DNA of 64,000 nt from Varanus komodoensis (GCF_004798865.1 NW_025336576.1:2097677-2161676); one strand, 5' to 3'. Shown: positions 50,501 to 62,800, counted from the stretch's first letter. A program made the numbers and translations. Notes: generated by a model from the letters alone, not told the origin.

Positions 50501-53442
50501 GCTGGTGAGCTGAGAGAAACAATCACACCATGAAGCACGTGGGTGGGGGAAAGTGCCCCCCATGCCCCTTCCTCCTGGGAATGCCAGAGGCCCCTCTGCA
50601 GCTCCTCTTGCTCAGGGGCTGCTGGGCAGACCAGAGTGGCTCTCTGGTGCTATGGGGCCTTCCTCAGGCCTTGGGTATGCGAACCAGGAGCTTCTGCCCA
50701 CACTCAGCCACTGAGCTCCGGAGCTGCCAGCGAGCCACTGCCACAGCGTCCCTCCCTCTGCCCCGCCACGGGCTGCCCGGCGAGTAGCACTGAGAGGGAG
50801 CAAGCGGCGGGAGAAGAGGCCCTCCATCAAGCCCCAAAGCCAGCAGGGCAAAGAGCCCCACCTCAGAACCAAAGCAGCCCCCACGCAGGCACTCACTTGG
50901 CGCAGTAGAGGAAGTGGTCCCTCCAGTCCACAGAGCCGTTCTTTCCCTGGAGTGTCTGATTGGCCGTCAGCATCAGGTGAGTGAGGTTGTTCTGGAAGTA
51001 CTGCAGTGCACTGTTCACGCAGCAGTCTGAGAGGCCGGGATCCTGGGGGCTCAGGGGTGCGTAGCAGACGTCTGTCAGGGAGACCATCCTTTTGTGCTTT
51101 TCGGACCAGGCCATGATGCTTTGCAGCCTGGTCTGCAGGTCCAGCAGGTCCAGCAGCACCTCGAGAGAGAGGACCCCGCCGAAGATCTTCCTGCCCAGGA
51201 GGAGAGAGTCGTATGTGTAGCTGGAACGGTTCTTGGCTGTCAGGATGACCTGATTGGTCCTAAAGAAGGGCCCAAAGTGCTGCTCATAGAAGGCTTTCTC
51301 CTGGCGGGCCAGGCTGTCTGGGGAGGACCAGAGCTCCACGGGGTCCGTGGTAAGCTGGATGAAGACCAGTCCGCTGGAGAGCCCTGCCACCACCACCACC
51401 GAGGCGGCAATGACCATGAATGGGTGGGAGGCCACCAGTGTGCCCCAGCTGCAAAATGTCCTGGCCAGGAAGCCCTGGGTCGCCTGGCTCACCCTCTGGA
51501 AGGCAGTGGGACTCTTCGGGCACTGCTCCGACGGCTTCTCAGGCAAGGAACAGCGTCGCCACAGTAGGAAGGACACCACCAGCAGCAGCAGAAGGCAGAC
51601 GACAAGGCAGCACACAAACACGATCCCGTCCATGTCCCCCACCTTGAAGGTCTGGGATGCAGGAGGGGGGCCCAGGATGGCAGGGCAAGACTGGGGACAG
51701 TCCTGGCAGGTGCACCGCTCCGCTGTCCCGTTCTGCACGGCCTCGCTGCACTTCCAGGCTGTGCCATTGAGTGGCATGATGCCATTCCCAACCACAGTGC
51801 TGCCATCCGGCACCAGCCGAAACTCGATGGCCAGGGGAGCCAGCCCATTGTGAGAATCCCCCTGGAAGTCCAGCCAACGCTGCGTGTTGCACAAGGTGTG
51901 CCCGTACTTGCCGCACATGGTTTCAATGGCATAGCCCCCGGTGGCCGGCAGCCTGACGGACTTGCAGGAGTTGAAGGAGGCGTCTGCAAAGTGCTGGTTG
52001 TAGAAACACTGGTACTCCAGGACACCCAGCAGCTGGCTGCCCTGGACAGTGCGGTTGAAATAGCGAGTGACGTTGGTGAAGGTGCTCTGGTTTGGGCTAC
52101 AGATGTTCTGGCAGTAGATGTTGGCGAAGTTCTCCGAGCAGGCCGGGCAGCGTGACAGCAGCACTTGGGACATCGCCAAGCTGTCTTGCAGGAACTGCAG
52201 CTGGGTCTCCGAGCAGCAGGCGTAGGTGGCCGTGTCCCCCGTGTACAGCATTGGGCAGACAGCCTTCAGGCGGCTGAGGTGCGAGCCGGAGAGCAGCCGG
52301 GCCGGGGTGTTGGACAAGCAGGGCACTTTGGCCAGGATGAGGCTGCTGTTGATTTCTGGGTTCCTGCCGCAGTCCCCGTAGAAGGAGCAGTATCCTGGCC
52401 GATGAATCTCTGTCAGGGCAACAGCCTTGGTTCCACAGAATCCAAGGGAAGAAAGAGAGTGGATCAGCGGCCAAACAGGTTGCGAGGGGTCGGGGGGCCA
52501 CAGCACTGGCACATCCCCAACCCTTTGCACTGCAGCCAAGGCGCTCCTTCCAGGTGTGAAGGGATCTGCATGGGCGGCAGGGAATTACTCATTACTCAGG
52601 GCCCTTGTGCTTCCAAAAGTCTGGCAAGTGCTTCTGCCATCTGGACTGGCTGAAACACTGGAGCAGCTGTCCAGAGCTTGCCTCACCTTCTGAACAGGAG
52701 GGCAGAACTGGGGAGGGAGCACTGTATGCGCCCAGGACCTGTGTCCTGACAGGAGAGGCCACAACCCCTGGGGGACCCTGGGACCGTCCAGATGTGTTGG
52801 ACCGTAACTCCTCTAATTCTGAGTCAACGGCCAAACTGAATGGCAACTGTGGAAGCCCACTGCATCTGGGGAGCCCCAGTTCCAGGACCCAACTTGAGCT
52901 GTACTGGCTGCCTATTTGGTTTTAACTTCCAGAACCTCGCACAACCTCAGAATCTGCCTCCCCCTGTAAGGAACCTGCTCACCAACAGAGATCTAGTCAA
53001 GGGACCTGTTTGTGTCCTCTTTGCAATGCGTTTGGATGGAATTGGGCTTGACTTTGGGGCCACAGCCATCAGGCTGCTTAAGCCGTGATTCTGTCTGCCC
53101 AGATGTAGGTGGCGAAGACGGCACTTGCCTGCTTGTACTGGGCAGAAGCCAAACACAGCTTTGATCCATTCCTGGAAGCCTTTGGTCTTGCCCTGAATAG
53201 CTTGTCTTGCCAGTTGGAAGCATCCTAGGTGGACCTACGGACTGGAGCTTTCCAAGGACAGTGAGGAAGGGCCTTGGAGGAAGTCAGCGCCAGCTTGATG
53301 GCTGTGGGTTTTTGGAGCAGGTGCAGCTTTCCACCCCACCCCGTCCCACCAGAACACCCTCCACCCCAGCAGCGCTTGCTCTACTTACCAGGTCCGGCTT
53401 GGCACTGACCAGCCACAGGGTGAGGAGGACGGTGTTCAGCAT
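38511..53442 (-). CDS. NPC1L1: NPC1L1, intestinal sterol transporter, complete
   Basis: This polytopic membrane protein takes up dietary cholesterol and plant sterols and is the ezetimibe target in mammals. Nineteen minus-strand exons: 53389-53442, 50897-52425, 50409-50509, 48973-49145, 48143-48271, 46924-47106, 46570-46684, 46221-46348, 45932-46069, 45729-45818, 44425-44615, 43444-43571, 43120-43249, 42440-42495, 42030-42180, 41038-41269, 40072-40185, 39379-39541 and 38511-38683. The total is 3978 bases, or 1325 residues (human 1332-1359). Exon 1 encodes a signal peptide, [14 protein letters not shown]. Large exon 2 holds the cysteine-rich sterol-binding N-terminal domain ([16 protein letters not shown]) and [20 protein letters not shown]. 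Exons 5-8 (residues about 620-804) form the sterol-sensing domain ([18 protein letters not shown]). Exons 16-18 end the permease core. The C-terminal tail is glutamine-rich and lacks the exact human YVNxxF motif. The exon 2 acceptor is the weakest boundary. Confidence 0.97.
38805..38895 (-). mobile_element. Retroposon 3' tail in NPC1L1 last intron, minus strand
   Basis: The reverse complement contains TTGTGAACTGCCCAGAGAGC followed by TTTAAATAGATGACC. This is the L2-like tail block also seen at 58.96-59.09 kb. The family assignment rests only on the short tail. Confidence 0.45.
40483..40500. repeat. CT microsatellite
   Basis: A short CTCTCTCT run lies within the NPC1L1 intron between exons 16 and 17. 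Its only interest is length variation. Confidence 0.8.
44865..45087 (+). mobile_element. CORE/MIR-type SINE in an NPC1L1 intron
   Basis: It reads GCCAGAGTGGTACGGTGGTG, then GGTCCCAGTCCCCGCTCAGC, CCAACTGGGTGACCTTGGGC and CCCACCTCACAGGGTCTTGT, and ends GCAGGACATAAATCTAACAA. It has the same plan as the SINE at 9 kb with moderate divergence, and sits in the intron between NPC1L1 exons 10 and 11, antisense to the gene. Confidence 0.8.
47865..47950 (+). mobile_element. Retroposon 3' tail in an NPC1L1 intron
   Basis: The wording GGCGATTGGGTGGTATAAGA followed by AAAGAAGTAAGTAAATGAAT is the usual end of a squamate retroposon (GGGCGGTATAA, then a tandem tetramer). The body upstream is not recognisable. 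Confidence 0.45.
49965..50260 (-). mobile_element. CR1 LINE 3' region in an NPC1L1 intron, minus strand
   Basis: On the plus strand: TAGAATCATAGGTCAGAAGA, CAGGCCCAACCCCCAACAGT, GAGTCCCTCCGGTGTGGGAG and CCTGATGTTCAGCCAAGAAC. This matches the CR1 element at 32.3 kb along its length. It is oriented with NPC1L1, between exons 3 and 4. Confidence 0.85.
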
Positions 53443-53591
53443 CCTGGCAGCTCTGAGGCACAGGGAGTCAGTGCCTGAGAGAAAGGCTGTGCTAGAGCCA
53501 GCTGGGGCAAGAGTACTTCCCCACTCCTCCCAGGAATCCTGGCCTGACTGCCAGGAAGCCAATCAGGCCACACCAGGGCTGTAAAATCCCA

Positions 53592-53604
53592 GGTATTATT
53601 AACC
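53592..53604. promoter_or_regulatory. HNF1-like half-site upstream of NPC1L1
   Basis: GGTATTATTAACC contains one perfect HNF1 half-site (ATTAAC), while the other half matches poorly. It lies about 150 bases upstream of the NPC1L1 start codon. HNF1A is an established activator of mammalian NPC1L1, but one half-site in AT-rich sequence is weak evidence. Confidence 0.25.
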
Positions 53605-54552
53605 CAGGCAGAGTTGGGGTTCTCCCCGAGGTCCCGGGGTAGCTCTTCCCAAATGTGAGAAGTTGTCTCTCCCCCAGCAGGCTGAGCCACCTGGCCACGA
53701 CTTCTGTGCCCCAGCCCCTCTCCGGGCTGCAGCTAGACGTGCAAGCTGCCTTACCAGAGCACCAGGCAGGGCCGGGGCTCTTGACCAACTGCCCCCCTCC
53801 CCAAGTGCCGTGCCAACAGCAGCACCTTTCAGCAGTGAGCCTGTTTGAGGGCTGCCACATGGTCATGGCCGCTTCTCCCTTTATTCGCTGCCCTCAGACT
53901 TCCCAGCTCCATGTCTGAAAGAATCGGGCTCTGCTCTTTACTTCTTGGGGGTCACACTGTATGGGCCCAGTCACCGCTACACACAAGAAGCGCCTCCAGA
54001 ACCATGAGGGCCAGATGGGGCCACACGAGGCGGCCAGACCCGTGTCCTCGGCCACCAAAGCAGCCTTCCTGCGACAGCAACCTGGACAGGTGGCCGTCCA
54101 GGCTCTGAACCCCCACTGGAGGAGAGCCCATCCCCTCCCAAGGGCACATGTGCCATCCAGAAGAGCAGACCGAACCTGTCCTTTGTGATCTGGACTCATC
54201 CGCACAGGACCCATGTCCTCTGGCCCTGTTACTGCGGTGGCAGCCCAGCCCTCCCCACTCGAGGCTAAACATTCCTGACTCCTTCCACTATTTCTCAGGG
54301 TCTCTAGGGACCCTCACCATTTGGGTGCCCCTCCTTTGGACATGCTTTTCCGGCACCCCTCCTAAACTGTGGTGCCTTCTTTCCAGCGACGACCCAGCAA
54401 CCATGACCACGCACCTGCTCCGTGTCCTCCTTTGACACAGGCTGGAACTGTGTTGGCCAGCCTGCCTGGGCCCGCTTGGGACGTGCGTGTCGGGACCCAA
54501 GAAGGGAGGACAGCCACAAGGCAGTCCAGAAGGCAATCAAGACAACAAGCAG

Positions 54553-54865
54553 AGGAATTACCCACCGATGAACTGATTTTAAAAAAGATTTTGGACTGTG
54601 CGGAAATGGATAGATTGACTTTATCACTGAAGGAGAAAGAAGATACTGAATTCTATAAAACTTGGGACTCTTTTTATTATTGGCTAGAGAAACCTGGTTT
54701 AGATTTAAATATGTTTTAAGTGATCATAAATGGATTTAAATATGATTATGGAATGTTAAAAAATGAGTGGGGGGCTGACCCAGTACATCTGATGTATTTG
54801 ATGATTGATGTTTTTAGTGTTAGTTTAAAATGTTAATAAAAACTTATTCCAAAAAAAAAAAAGAA
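54553..54865 (+). mobile_element. 5'-truncated L1 LINE with 14-bp target-site duplication
   Basis: The element holds the last part of ORF2 (LKEKEDTEFYKTWDSFYYWL, then EKPGLDLNMF and a stop at 54718-54720), a short 3' UTR with AATAAA near 54835, and a poly(A) tail. It is flanked by the direct repeat AAGACAACAAGCAG at 54539-54552 and 54866-54879, exact over 14 bases, the hallmark of target-primed insertion. The intact duplication points to a recent event. Confidence 0.92.
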
Positions 54866-55199
54866 AAGACAACAAGCAGCAGGACAGGTGAGGAGGGCAC
54901 TTCCCTCCTTGATTTGCACCAGGCCTGACCAGTCCAGAGGCTGTTCTTCCAGCCAAACGCAGTGGCCAGCGCTGTGCTGCTCAACCACCATTCTGGCCTG
55001 GAGGCTAAGGCAGGTAAGTCCCTTCCCAACAGCCAGAGCCCCCTGCGGGGCAGCAGAGAGCAGAAGTGTGCATTTTTGCACACCGCTTTAGAAGCAGGAG
55101 GCCAACAGCCCGACAGCGATCATCTCATCCAGTTATGGGTGGCTGGCCCTTGCCTAGCTGAAACTGTCTAAATCTTTCCTTTTCTGCTACACCTAAAGC

Positions 55200-55395
55200 A
55201 CCACTGGGATTATTTTTGCTTCCATTTGCATTGGTTTTGATTTACTAACTTTTTAAAATTCTTATTATGTTAATCTTTTGTATTTTAATTGCATTATTTT
55301 ATTTATATTACCTATTGATAATTTTATTGTGATGGATGCCCCGAGAGTGATGCTAATGGGGGGGGGGGCTTTAAATGAATTTAATAAACAAACAT
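55200..55395 (+). mobile_element. L2-type LINE 3' end
   Basis: AT-rich sequence (TTTTGTATTTTAATTGCATT) leads into GATGCCCCGAGAGTGATGCT, a G-run and TTTAATAAACAAAC. The order resembles the L2-type tail at 7.7 kb. Only the terminal part is present. Confidence 0.6.
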
Positions 55396-58300
55396 GCCAG
55401 TAAATAAATAATAAATTGGCACTGCCCCTTTGCAAAAGGACTGCAGGAATCTGGCCCCAGGGTCTACTGCTGGACCCCTGGAGGAGCAGGCACAGCCTCT
55501 CTGGAGACTTGTCGCCCCACTGTTCCCACAAGAGACCCTTCCCTGGGTTCAGGCCTGCTCTCACAAGCACAGACCCCTTTGAACTGGGGGCCAGGCCTCA
55601 ATCCTGGGCGGGGGCAGCACTGCTGCATGTGGGGACCCTCCAGCCAGAGGGTCCTTAAGCACTGCCAGCTTTTAAAGCACGGAAACAGCACCAGACTGAG
55701 AGGCCTTTTGGGGAAGTCAAGATGGCACAAAGCTAGCACTCTGCCCCCAGGCCAGGCTCATTGCTGTGCCCTGCAGGGGGGCTGAGGGTGCCAAAACGGA
55801 GCACGAGGAAGTGGAGGGCGTGCAGAGTGCAGACAGCACTGGCGAGCTCGGGAAAGCTTGCTGAGCTGCCTGAATAGAGCTGGGACCAGTGGGCAATGTG
55901 TGTGTGGGAGGAGGACCTGGGGGCTGGTCCTGGATGGAAGGATGGACGGAGTGGCAGGCAGTGGCCCCTGTGTACTGGGAGGGTAGGATAAGCGTTTGTG
56001 GGGCTGGGGGGAAACCTAAATAGGAGAGAGGTGTGTGGGCCACTGCTTTCAGCGGGGACCTCAGCCCTGCCTTGTGGCCAAACTTTTGGGAAAGGGACTT
56101 GTCGTTTATTCTCACTACTTTGCCTCCCTGTGAAATGGGGCGGGGGGGGGGGAGGAATCTGGGTGACAGGTGGGAAACCACACACCCATGCGCACAAGGC
56201 ATAGAAGGGGGAAGGCAGAGAGAACCCCTGGGAGGGCTGCTGACAGCCCCCTCCACAACCAGTTGTCTGGGCAGCCTGTCGCAACCCCAGCAGCCTTCCA
56301 GGCGGGAGGACATGTTCACAGCCACTGCTCAGCACAGCAGGCCCTGCGAGGTGAGGGGCCCGCCAGCTGGCACCCTCCTTCCCGGCCAGCAACCCTTGTC
56401 CTGGGACCCTGCACGGCCAGACAGCAGGTGCATTCCGGGGACAGTCCAGGCAGCAGCACCAAGCCCTCCCAGAGAAGTTGTGGGGTGAGCAGAACCCTTT
56501 CCCCTCCAAGAACACATGGGCAGCAGCCAGCAGTGTGCACAACCCTTTACACAGTGCAAAGGAGAGCCCTGCCCCAAGCAGCGTACAGTAGAAGGTGCAG
56601 TGCAGGGCGATGCCCGGGGGAGGAGGAGAGGGTCCTGCACGTCACCCACAGCTTGGCTCAGCGGCCTGGGGTCCTGGCCTTGCCAGGAGGGGGCTGCAAG
56701 AGTGGAGGGGCACACTCCCACGGGCCCAGGCTCAGGGCAGGAGCCGGAGCGAGAGCCACTGGGCCAGGCGGGGACAACGGAGCAAAGCTCATGGACGTCA
56801 TGAGAAAAAGAGCAGTGTGATAAGGAGAGACACAAGGCCACGGAAGGAGCTCTGAAATCCAAGAACAACAAGCCTTGTCATTACTTATCCTACAGCGATG
56901 GGTGTTTAGATTCAGGACGAGAAGAAATGCACCTGCATTCTTATTAGGACAAAAGCACTTTGTGTTATCTTTGTTCATTAAACAGTTGCAGTTGCTCTTT
57001 GTTCAGGGACTTTTGTGCCTGAGCTTGAGTTATTATAGACAACTCTCCATCAAAAAGTGTAATAAACAAAAACATAAACTTCAGCATGATACATTAGGCA
57101 TTTTCCATGTTTCCTCAAGTCCTAGAATGCCAAAAATTATGGCTATTAAGGGCCATGCATTCAGGCACTCTGGACATGGTCTGATAGCTATTGCTGTGTT
57201 CTGCTCTGGCTTGCTTAGGATCAGCTCTTCCTATTGCAGCAGTCAGGCGAGGTGCTGTCGGGATGGCCCCAGGCAGACCCAGCCCTTCTCGGGCAGCCCT
57301 CATTACCCCCTGCCTGCTGGCCTCCGGCTGTGAGGAGGCAGACCATGGGAAGTGCCGGTGCTGCAGTGCTGGGGCCCCCTGGGGTCGGGGAAGTGGAGGA
57401 TCGTTTATTTCTCTATTAAAGTTCATTGGTTCCCCACATTTCTACCAATGAAAAGGCACTGCAGACATCACGCAATCAAACTTCACTGAAGCAATAAACT
57501 CAAGTAGATTAAGACAATTAACAACAAGGCAACAGAATACTGTGATCCAACCTAACTTGAAAGGTCAAATGCCTGCAAAGAGAGAAGGGTCCTTGCCTCC
57601 GAAGGAGAGCCTGAGGGAAGGAAGCTCCTCCTCCAGCAGGGAGAGCCACAGCCAAGGAGCTGCCGCTAAGGTCTTCTGGAATCATCTCCGAAGGCAGAAG
57701 CCTCAACTGGCCTTCTAAGTACGTGCAGAAAATGGCAGCCTCGCTGGAGTCACTTGCCAGAGGGCCAGGCCGACAGATGTGATGAACACAGTGTGGAGAG
57801 CCTCCAAAACGAAGCACCTGGCGCATCCCAAAGAAACGAGTTCTCTCATACCCGCCCTGCAATCGTCTTCCGTGCATGAGAGTGCCACTCCTGCAGAAGT
57901 ACTTGAGAACCTTTCAACAGCAAGATAAGTGTGCTGAACAAATACAGCAGCCACCACTTCTTGCTGATGAGAAGAGGGCACTTACTCCCAACAAAACACA
58001 GCTGTACCCTCTTCGAAGACTTCCTGCTGGCTCTCCAACCTGCCACAAAGAAGGGCCAAGCTTAGTCTCTTCATTCTTCCAGGCACATCCACAATCCAGG
58101 AAACAGGTCGAGAGCCCACCTGTGCAGCCTCCTCGGCGGGTGCTGGTGTAAGTCCGGGGGAAGAATCACTTCCTTGGGTGTGTTTTAATCCAGATCTCTA
58201 ATTTGGGTAAGCAGGTATTTGGAAATCATATGGTCTTTGGTTCCAAAGAACAAGCAGAGGAGGCACTAGAGAGAGCACCACCAAGTCCTCTTCCCACTTT

Positions 58301-58954
58301 CCTTAAAATGCCCCCACCTGTTTGCACCTGATTGAGAAGATGATTCCCCATACAGAGAAGTCACCACAGGCCCCCTTAGTAAGTAGAAAACCACAGGGAA
58401 CTGAGATGTTTGGAGATGTAGGTTTAAAGCCAGAAATGGGGCAGAGAGCAGCAGAAGGGGCAAGGAAAGCCAGGTGCTGAGCGGCACGGGGGCTCCCCAG
58501 CCACCCAGGGCCACTCCAAGCAGGCCCGTGGAGCCCTCCTGCTCTTGGTGTGCAAGGTCACACGCGTTCACTGTCCCCACCCTAAGCCTATCATCCAGAC
58601 TTCTCAAGGTTTACAATCCTGGCCTGGCCTTGACGCCTGATAAGGCCAGGAGCCTGAACAAGAGTACACTGGTTGCCAACACCAGCAGCGGGCTGGCCAA
58701 CGGGCACGCCAAGAGAGAATGCCTCAGCTGAGGCTCGCTCTCTCCTGGCAACCAGCCACGAGCTGGAATAATGGCCGCAGCACACGTCACTGAGATAGGA
58801 AGGACTGGATCAGTTCAAGGGTAAAGGCTGCTGCCCTCATCAGCCTGCTTCTGACTCAGGGCAGCCCCTGGTCTCGTCCACCCCGAACCCAGCGTGCAAA
58901 GGGCAGGGGTGGGACACAACTGGTGAGAAGGCAGAGCAGGGGTGGGCTCACTCC

Positions 58955-59090
58955 TGACTTATTTATTTACTGGACTTTTGTCCTGCCCCAGTAGCCAGGA
59001 AGCTCCCTGGGCAGTTTACAAACTGGAAAAGATACAATTAAGAATACAATTAAAAATAATGAGTCATGTAACAATAAAACCTAACACGCT
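58955..59090 (-). mobile_element. L2-type retroposon 3' tail, minus strand
   Basis: The reverse complement has AATTGTATTCTTAATTGTAT, GTTTGTAAACTGCCCAGGGA, GGGGCAGGACAAAAGTCCAG and TAAATAAATAAG. The block matches the shorter fragment at 38.8 kb. Confidence 0.6.
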
Positions 59091-59621
59091 AACTAGTGAA
59101 AAGCTCTCAGGCTAGTGGGATCATACCAACACACTCCACCTAGTCTGCTCAGAGGAACACCTTCAGTGCAAGGCACAACGGCCTTGACTGATATCCCCAG
59201 GGACAACATGACCTTCAAGTATGATCTGAGCTACACTGGATGACACGGCATCAGCTGCAAAGGCAGAAAGCCATTCAGGGACGAGGTTCAAGAGGCTGCA
59301 GGAGGACCCGGGCGGCAGCTGCTTCCGGGAATCCTCACAGCAGCAACTGGCTCTGTGAGAGCAGTGCATTTCACACAGAAAGAGCCTCACACAGGAGACC
59401 TGCACCATCTCGAAATGGCTGGAGGCTGGGAGGCCTCTGGCACTGCGAACAAAATGCGGAATACACAGGGCCTGGCTCAGACTCAAGACGGATCCAGCTC
59501 CACAGAACACACTGTCCCATTTCCCTCCCAGCAGCGCTAGGGCCGAAGATGCCAGACAAGCAACAAATGCATAGCACAAACACCTGTTCAGATGCTCTAA
59601 ACGCTGCCCAGCTTCAAGCAC

Positions 59622-59627
59622 TTTAAT
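59622..59627 (-). terminator. DDX56 polyadenylation signal (ATTAAA)
   Basis: TTTAAT on the plus strand gives ATTAAA on the minus strand, about 200 bases beyond the DDX56 stop codon. It is the most common variant signal and the first candidate downstream. Confidence 0.5.
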
Positions 59628-59826
59628 GAGACATGGGGCATGAGAAAGTCCTTAGAAATCTGTGTGACCAGAGCTGGGTGCAAACGCATCCTCCGGGGTT
59701 TTCATAAGCTGCCACATTCCGGCAAAAAGCAGTCCCAGTGAACTGTAGGCTGGGGAGAAGAACAGGCTCATCGAATCTCCTCCCTACCGCAATCCGTATG
59801 AAGCACTGCCTCTTCTGCAGCCACAG

Positions 59827-62800
59827 TCAGGGAGCAGGCTTCTTCCTCTTGGCTGAACTGCCCAGTTTCTGCTTGCTAGCCTGAAAGCTGCGCAGGGGGT
59901 TTCTTTGGCCCTGTGAGGAGAAACAGGAGGCAGGCGAGTGTCAGAGGGGGGCTCAGGCACCCCCAGCGCTGGAGTGCTAAGCACCGGGTGGCTCCAAGGG
60001 CAGCTGCAGCTCCTCGTGCATGAGAGCAGTGCAGGCTCTCAGAATGGCAGAGGAGCTTCAGACTAGAAGGTCAGACTAGATGGCCTGGAGGCCTCTTCTG
60101 ACTCGCGCTGTTTCTATGTTTCACACCCATGCCCTGAGGGGGAATGCACCAGGGACGAGGGTCGAGGGTCGCAAGGATGAGGGCAGCCCCTTGGCTGCCA
60201 GGATGTCTGGGAAGAACACCAACCTTGGTGACGCGAGGCAGGGGCTTCTGTCGCTTGCGCTTACTGCGGAGAGGCCGAGCCATGACTTGAAGCGCAGGAG
60301 GGACTGTCGGTGGGAAAAGAGGCGGCCACTGCTGTCACCTGGCAGAGCGCTCCCCTGCAGGCACCCCTTCTAGGAGCCCCTCTGCCTTTTGCCCAGCTTC
60401 CGAAGCGCACACATGCCAGCCCCAATGTGAATGCAACAGCTCACCCCTACAGTGAGCTTCAGGAATGTGGGAGACTCTCAGGCAAGAGGTGCCAGGAGAA
60501 TTCATACCCAGGGGAGAGAAAAACAAAGGAGACCCGTACCAGATGCAGTGCTGTCGCGCCTGCAAAGCAGGACGCCCCCCTCCCAGGGCTTCCACCACGC
60601 TTCCTGCTCCCCCCCCCCCCCGCAGCAGGACACACAGCACCAAGCCTCCCCCTGCCCCTACCAAGGTACTCTGGCACATTGCACAGGTGAGGCTTGACGA
60701 TGGCCGGGTGAAGCGGCTTGTCGTGCCGCAGCAGGCTCAGGTCACGGGGATTATCTTCGAAGTAGGTCTGGGAACAAAACCATCAAGAGGAGCCATGTCT
60801 CCGCTGCCCAGTCCCTCAAAGCCCACCCACTCCCTCAAGCACACACCCAGGCAGCAGCAGGCCCATGGCAGGCCCCAGGCCTGCTAGAGGGGAGGGCTGG
60901 TCCGGGCCGGGGAGACAGGCAGAGGGAGAGCAGCAGCCTGCCTGAGGGCATCTCTCCATCACTCCCCCTGCATTGCTGGCACCGAGATACCTTCAGTTTC
61001 TCAGAGTTGAGCAGTTCCTCCTTGATCTCACGGAGCCGAGCTTCTTTGATCGCCTGCTTGGTGACTGAGCGCATGGCGTCCTTGAAGCAAGGAAACGGCC
61101 CTGGGGTCAAGGCTGCCTGACAATGGCCTCACATGCAAAACTTCTACTCACATGTCCACCACCTCACTTACAGCTGAAGTACACCGGGGGAGGGCGGGGA
61201 GGACAGGATACAAGCCACCCTTGCAGGCCGTCGTACTGGCCAAGCTCCTCTGTCCCATGTTTAAACTGCACTGCTCGTCCTTTAAGAAGAGCAGTGCCCA
61301 GTCAGCGGTTCCGGGGTTTCCACCAGACTGCAAGGGGCGCGCGGTCAGTGCTTAGGATCCCACGGGGCCGGTCCAAAGTGGCGGCCTCTTCCCCATAGCT
61401 GCCACTTCCCTTTTCCCAGCCCTGCCCTGTGCAGCCCAAGGTCAGAGAAGCAGGCCAGCTCCAGAAGAGGGTCAAGGAACAGGGAACGGCTAATTCCCCC
61501 ACACCTTTTCCACAGCACCCAGGATGCCGCCACACAGGCGCCTCACCTGACAGCGGTAGCGGAGCCCTTCGATCTCCTCCATCCGAAACTGGTAGGGCTG
61601 CAAGGCGGCTTCACTGCTGCCTGTAGGACAAATCAGCGCCACCTGGCTAGTGAGAGCCACTGTGCAGATCAACCCCAGAACTGGCCAGGGCAAAGGGAGC
61701 TCCACGGGCCACGTGCACCCACCTTGCCAACCTTTCCTTTCCCACCCCCCACACCCTTGCACAGCCCGAGGCCCTGCTATCTTGGAACATGCCGCCTGGA
61801 ACCTCTCTGAGGAGCCTGCCCCACACCCACCTCCCATGAGCTCCACCTCGATCTGTGCCAGCAGCGCAATCTCCGTGGGCAGCACAAACGTCAGAACGGT
61901 GCCTGGGTTGTTGGCCCGGGCAGTCCTGCGAGGGGAGAGGAGAGAGAAGTCAGGCAAATAGCAAGAGCAGGGCCTGTGGTTGGCGCATCAAACACCTTGA
62001 AGTGACTGAAGCAAGGAAAGCTGCAGAGGCAGCCAGGCTAAAAGTGGGGGGGGGGGTTCAATATACAAGCTCAAGGGTGCTTGGAGGCACAGACACAGTC
62101 CCCAGATTTCAGTACCTGGGGGTTTCAAATTTTTATGTTCTTTGTTCTCACAAACGAGTTCTTGCTGCTTATATTGCATCTGACAGTTATGACCCCAGAG
62201 CATCCTCCTCCCTCTATCTAGGGTGGGCGAGTCAGAAGCCAGCAAACCCGCAAAGGAACCCAAAGGGCTTGCTTCTCCACTACAGGCAATAGCAAAGACC
62301 TGTACAGGGTTTAGGACTCTGTCCTAGAGGCGTCCCAGACAGAAATTCCTCTGAGGACTGTCTAGGCCTTGATGTGCTTGGGTGTTTTCAACTGAAAGAA
62401 GCAGAGGTCCTGTTTTGGAATAAGAAACTTGCAGTTGTGTTTTTGATTCTAGGGGAAAATATCACATTATAGATAAAAAGGTCCACGAGGCAACAAATGA
62501 GGCAAGGGCAGAAACATCCCTTTGCCTTGAAGCTTCCAAAACCGTGAAGAAAAAAATGCCCTTTTAAAATGGCTCAAGGGAAGATTTGGAAAGGCTCAAC
62601 TTCTGTCCCAGGTGTTTGCATACACGGAACCCAGCAGATACTGGCCATATCACAAAGCTACATTTTCTTGAGAAACTTAAGTGGCATTTGCACTTGAAGA
62701 CTGGCAGCTTCACAGGGCAATGAATGTGGGAGCCTCATCCCTGGCTGCTGACCTGCCAGCTCGATGGATGTAGGACACAACTGAGGAAGGGAAGTCGAAG

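Larger units (their letters stand above)
53443..59600. other. Intergenic region between NPC1L1 and DDX56
   Basis: The 6.2 kb between the NPC1L1 start and the DDX56 poly(A) site contains the L1 at 54.55 kb and two L2-type tails (55.2-55.4 and 58.96-59.09 kb). The rest, including several frames of 100-270 codons near 55.7-56.9 kb, shows no recognised domain and no plausible exon set. Confidence 0.55.

Noticed and set aside
55717-56871. Overlapping frames of 180-270 codons between NPC1L1 and DDX56
   Set aside because: All frames on both strands are open in this GC-rich stretch, and none shows a domain or conserved exon. TMED4 and NUDCD3, the mammalian neighbours, were looked for and not seen.
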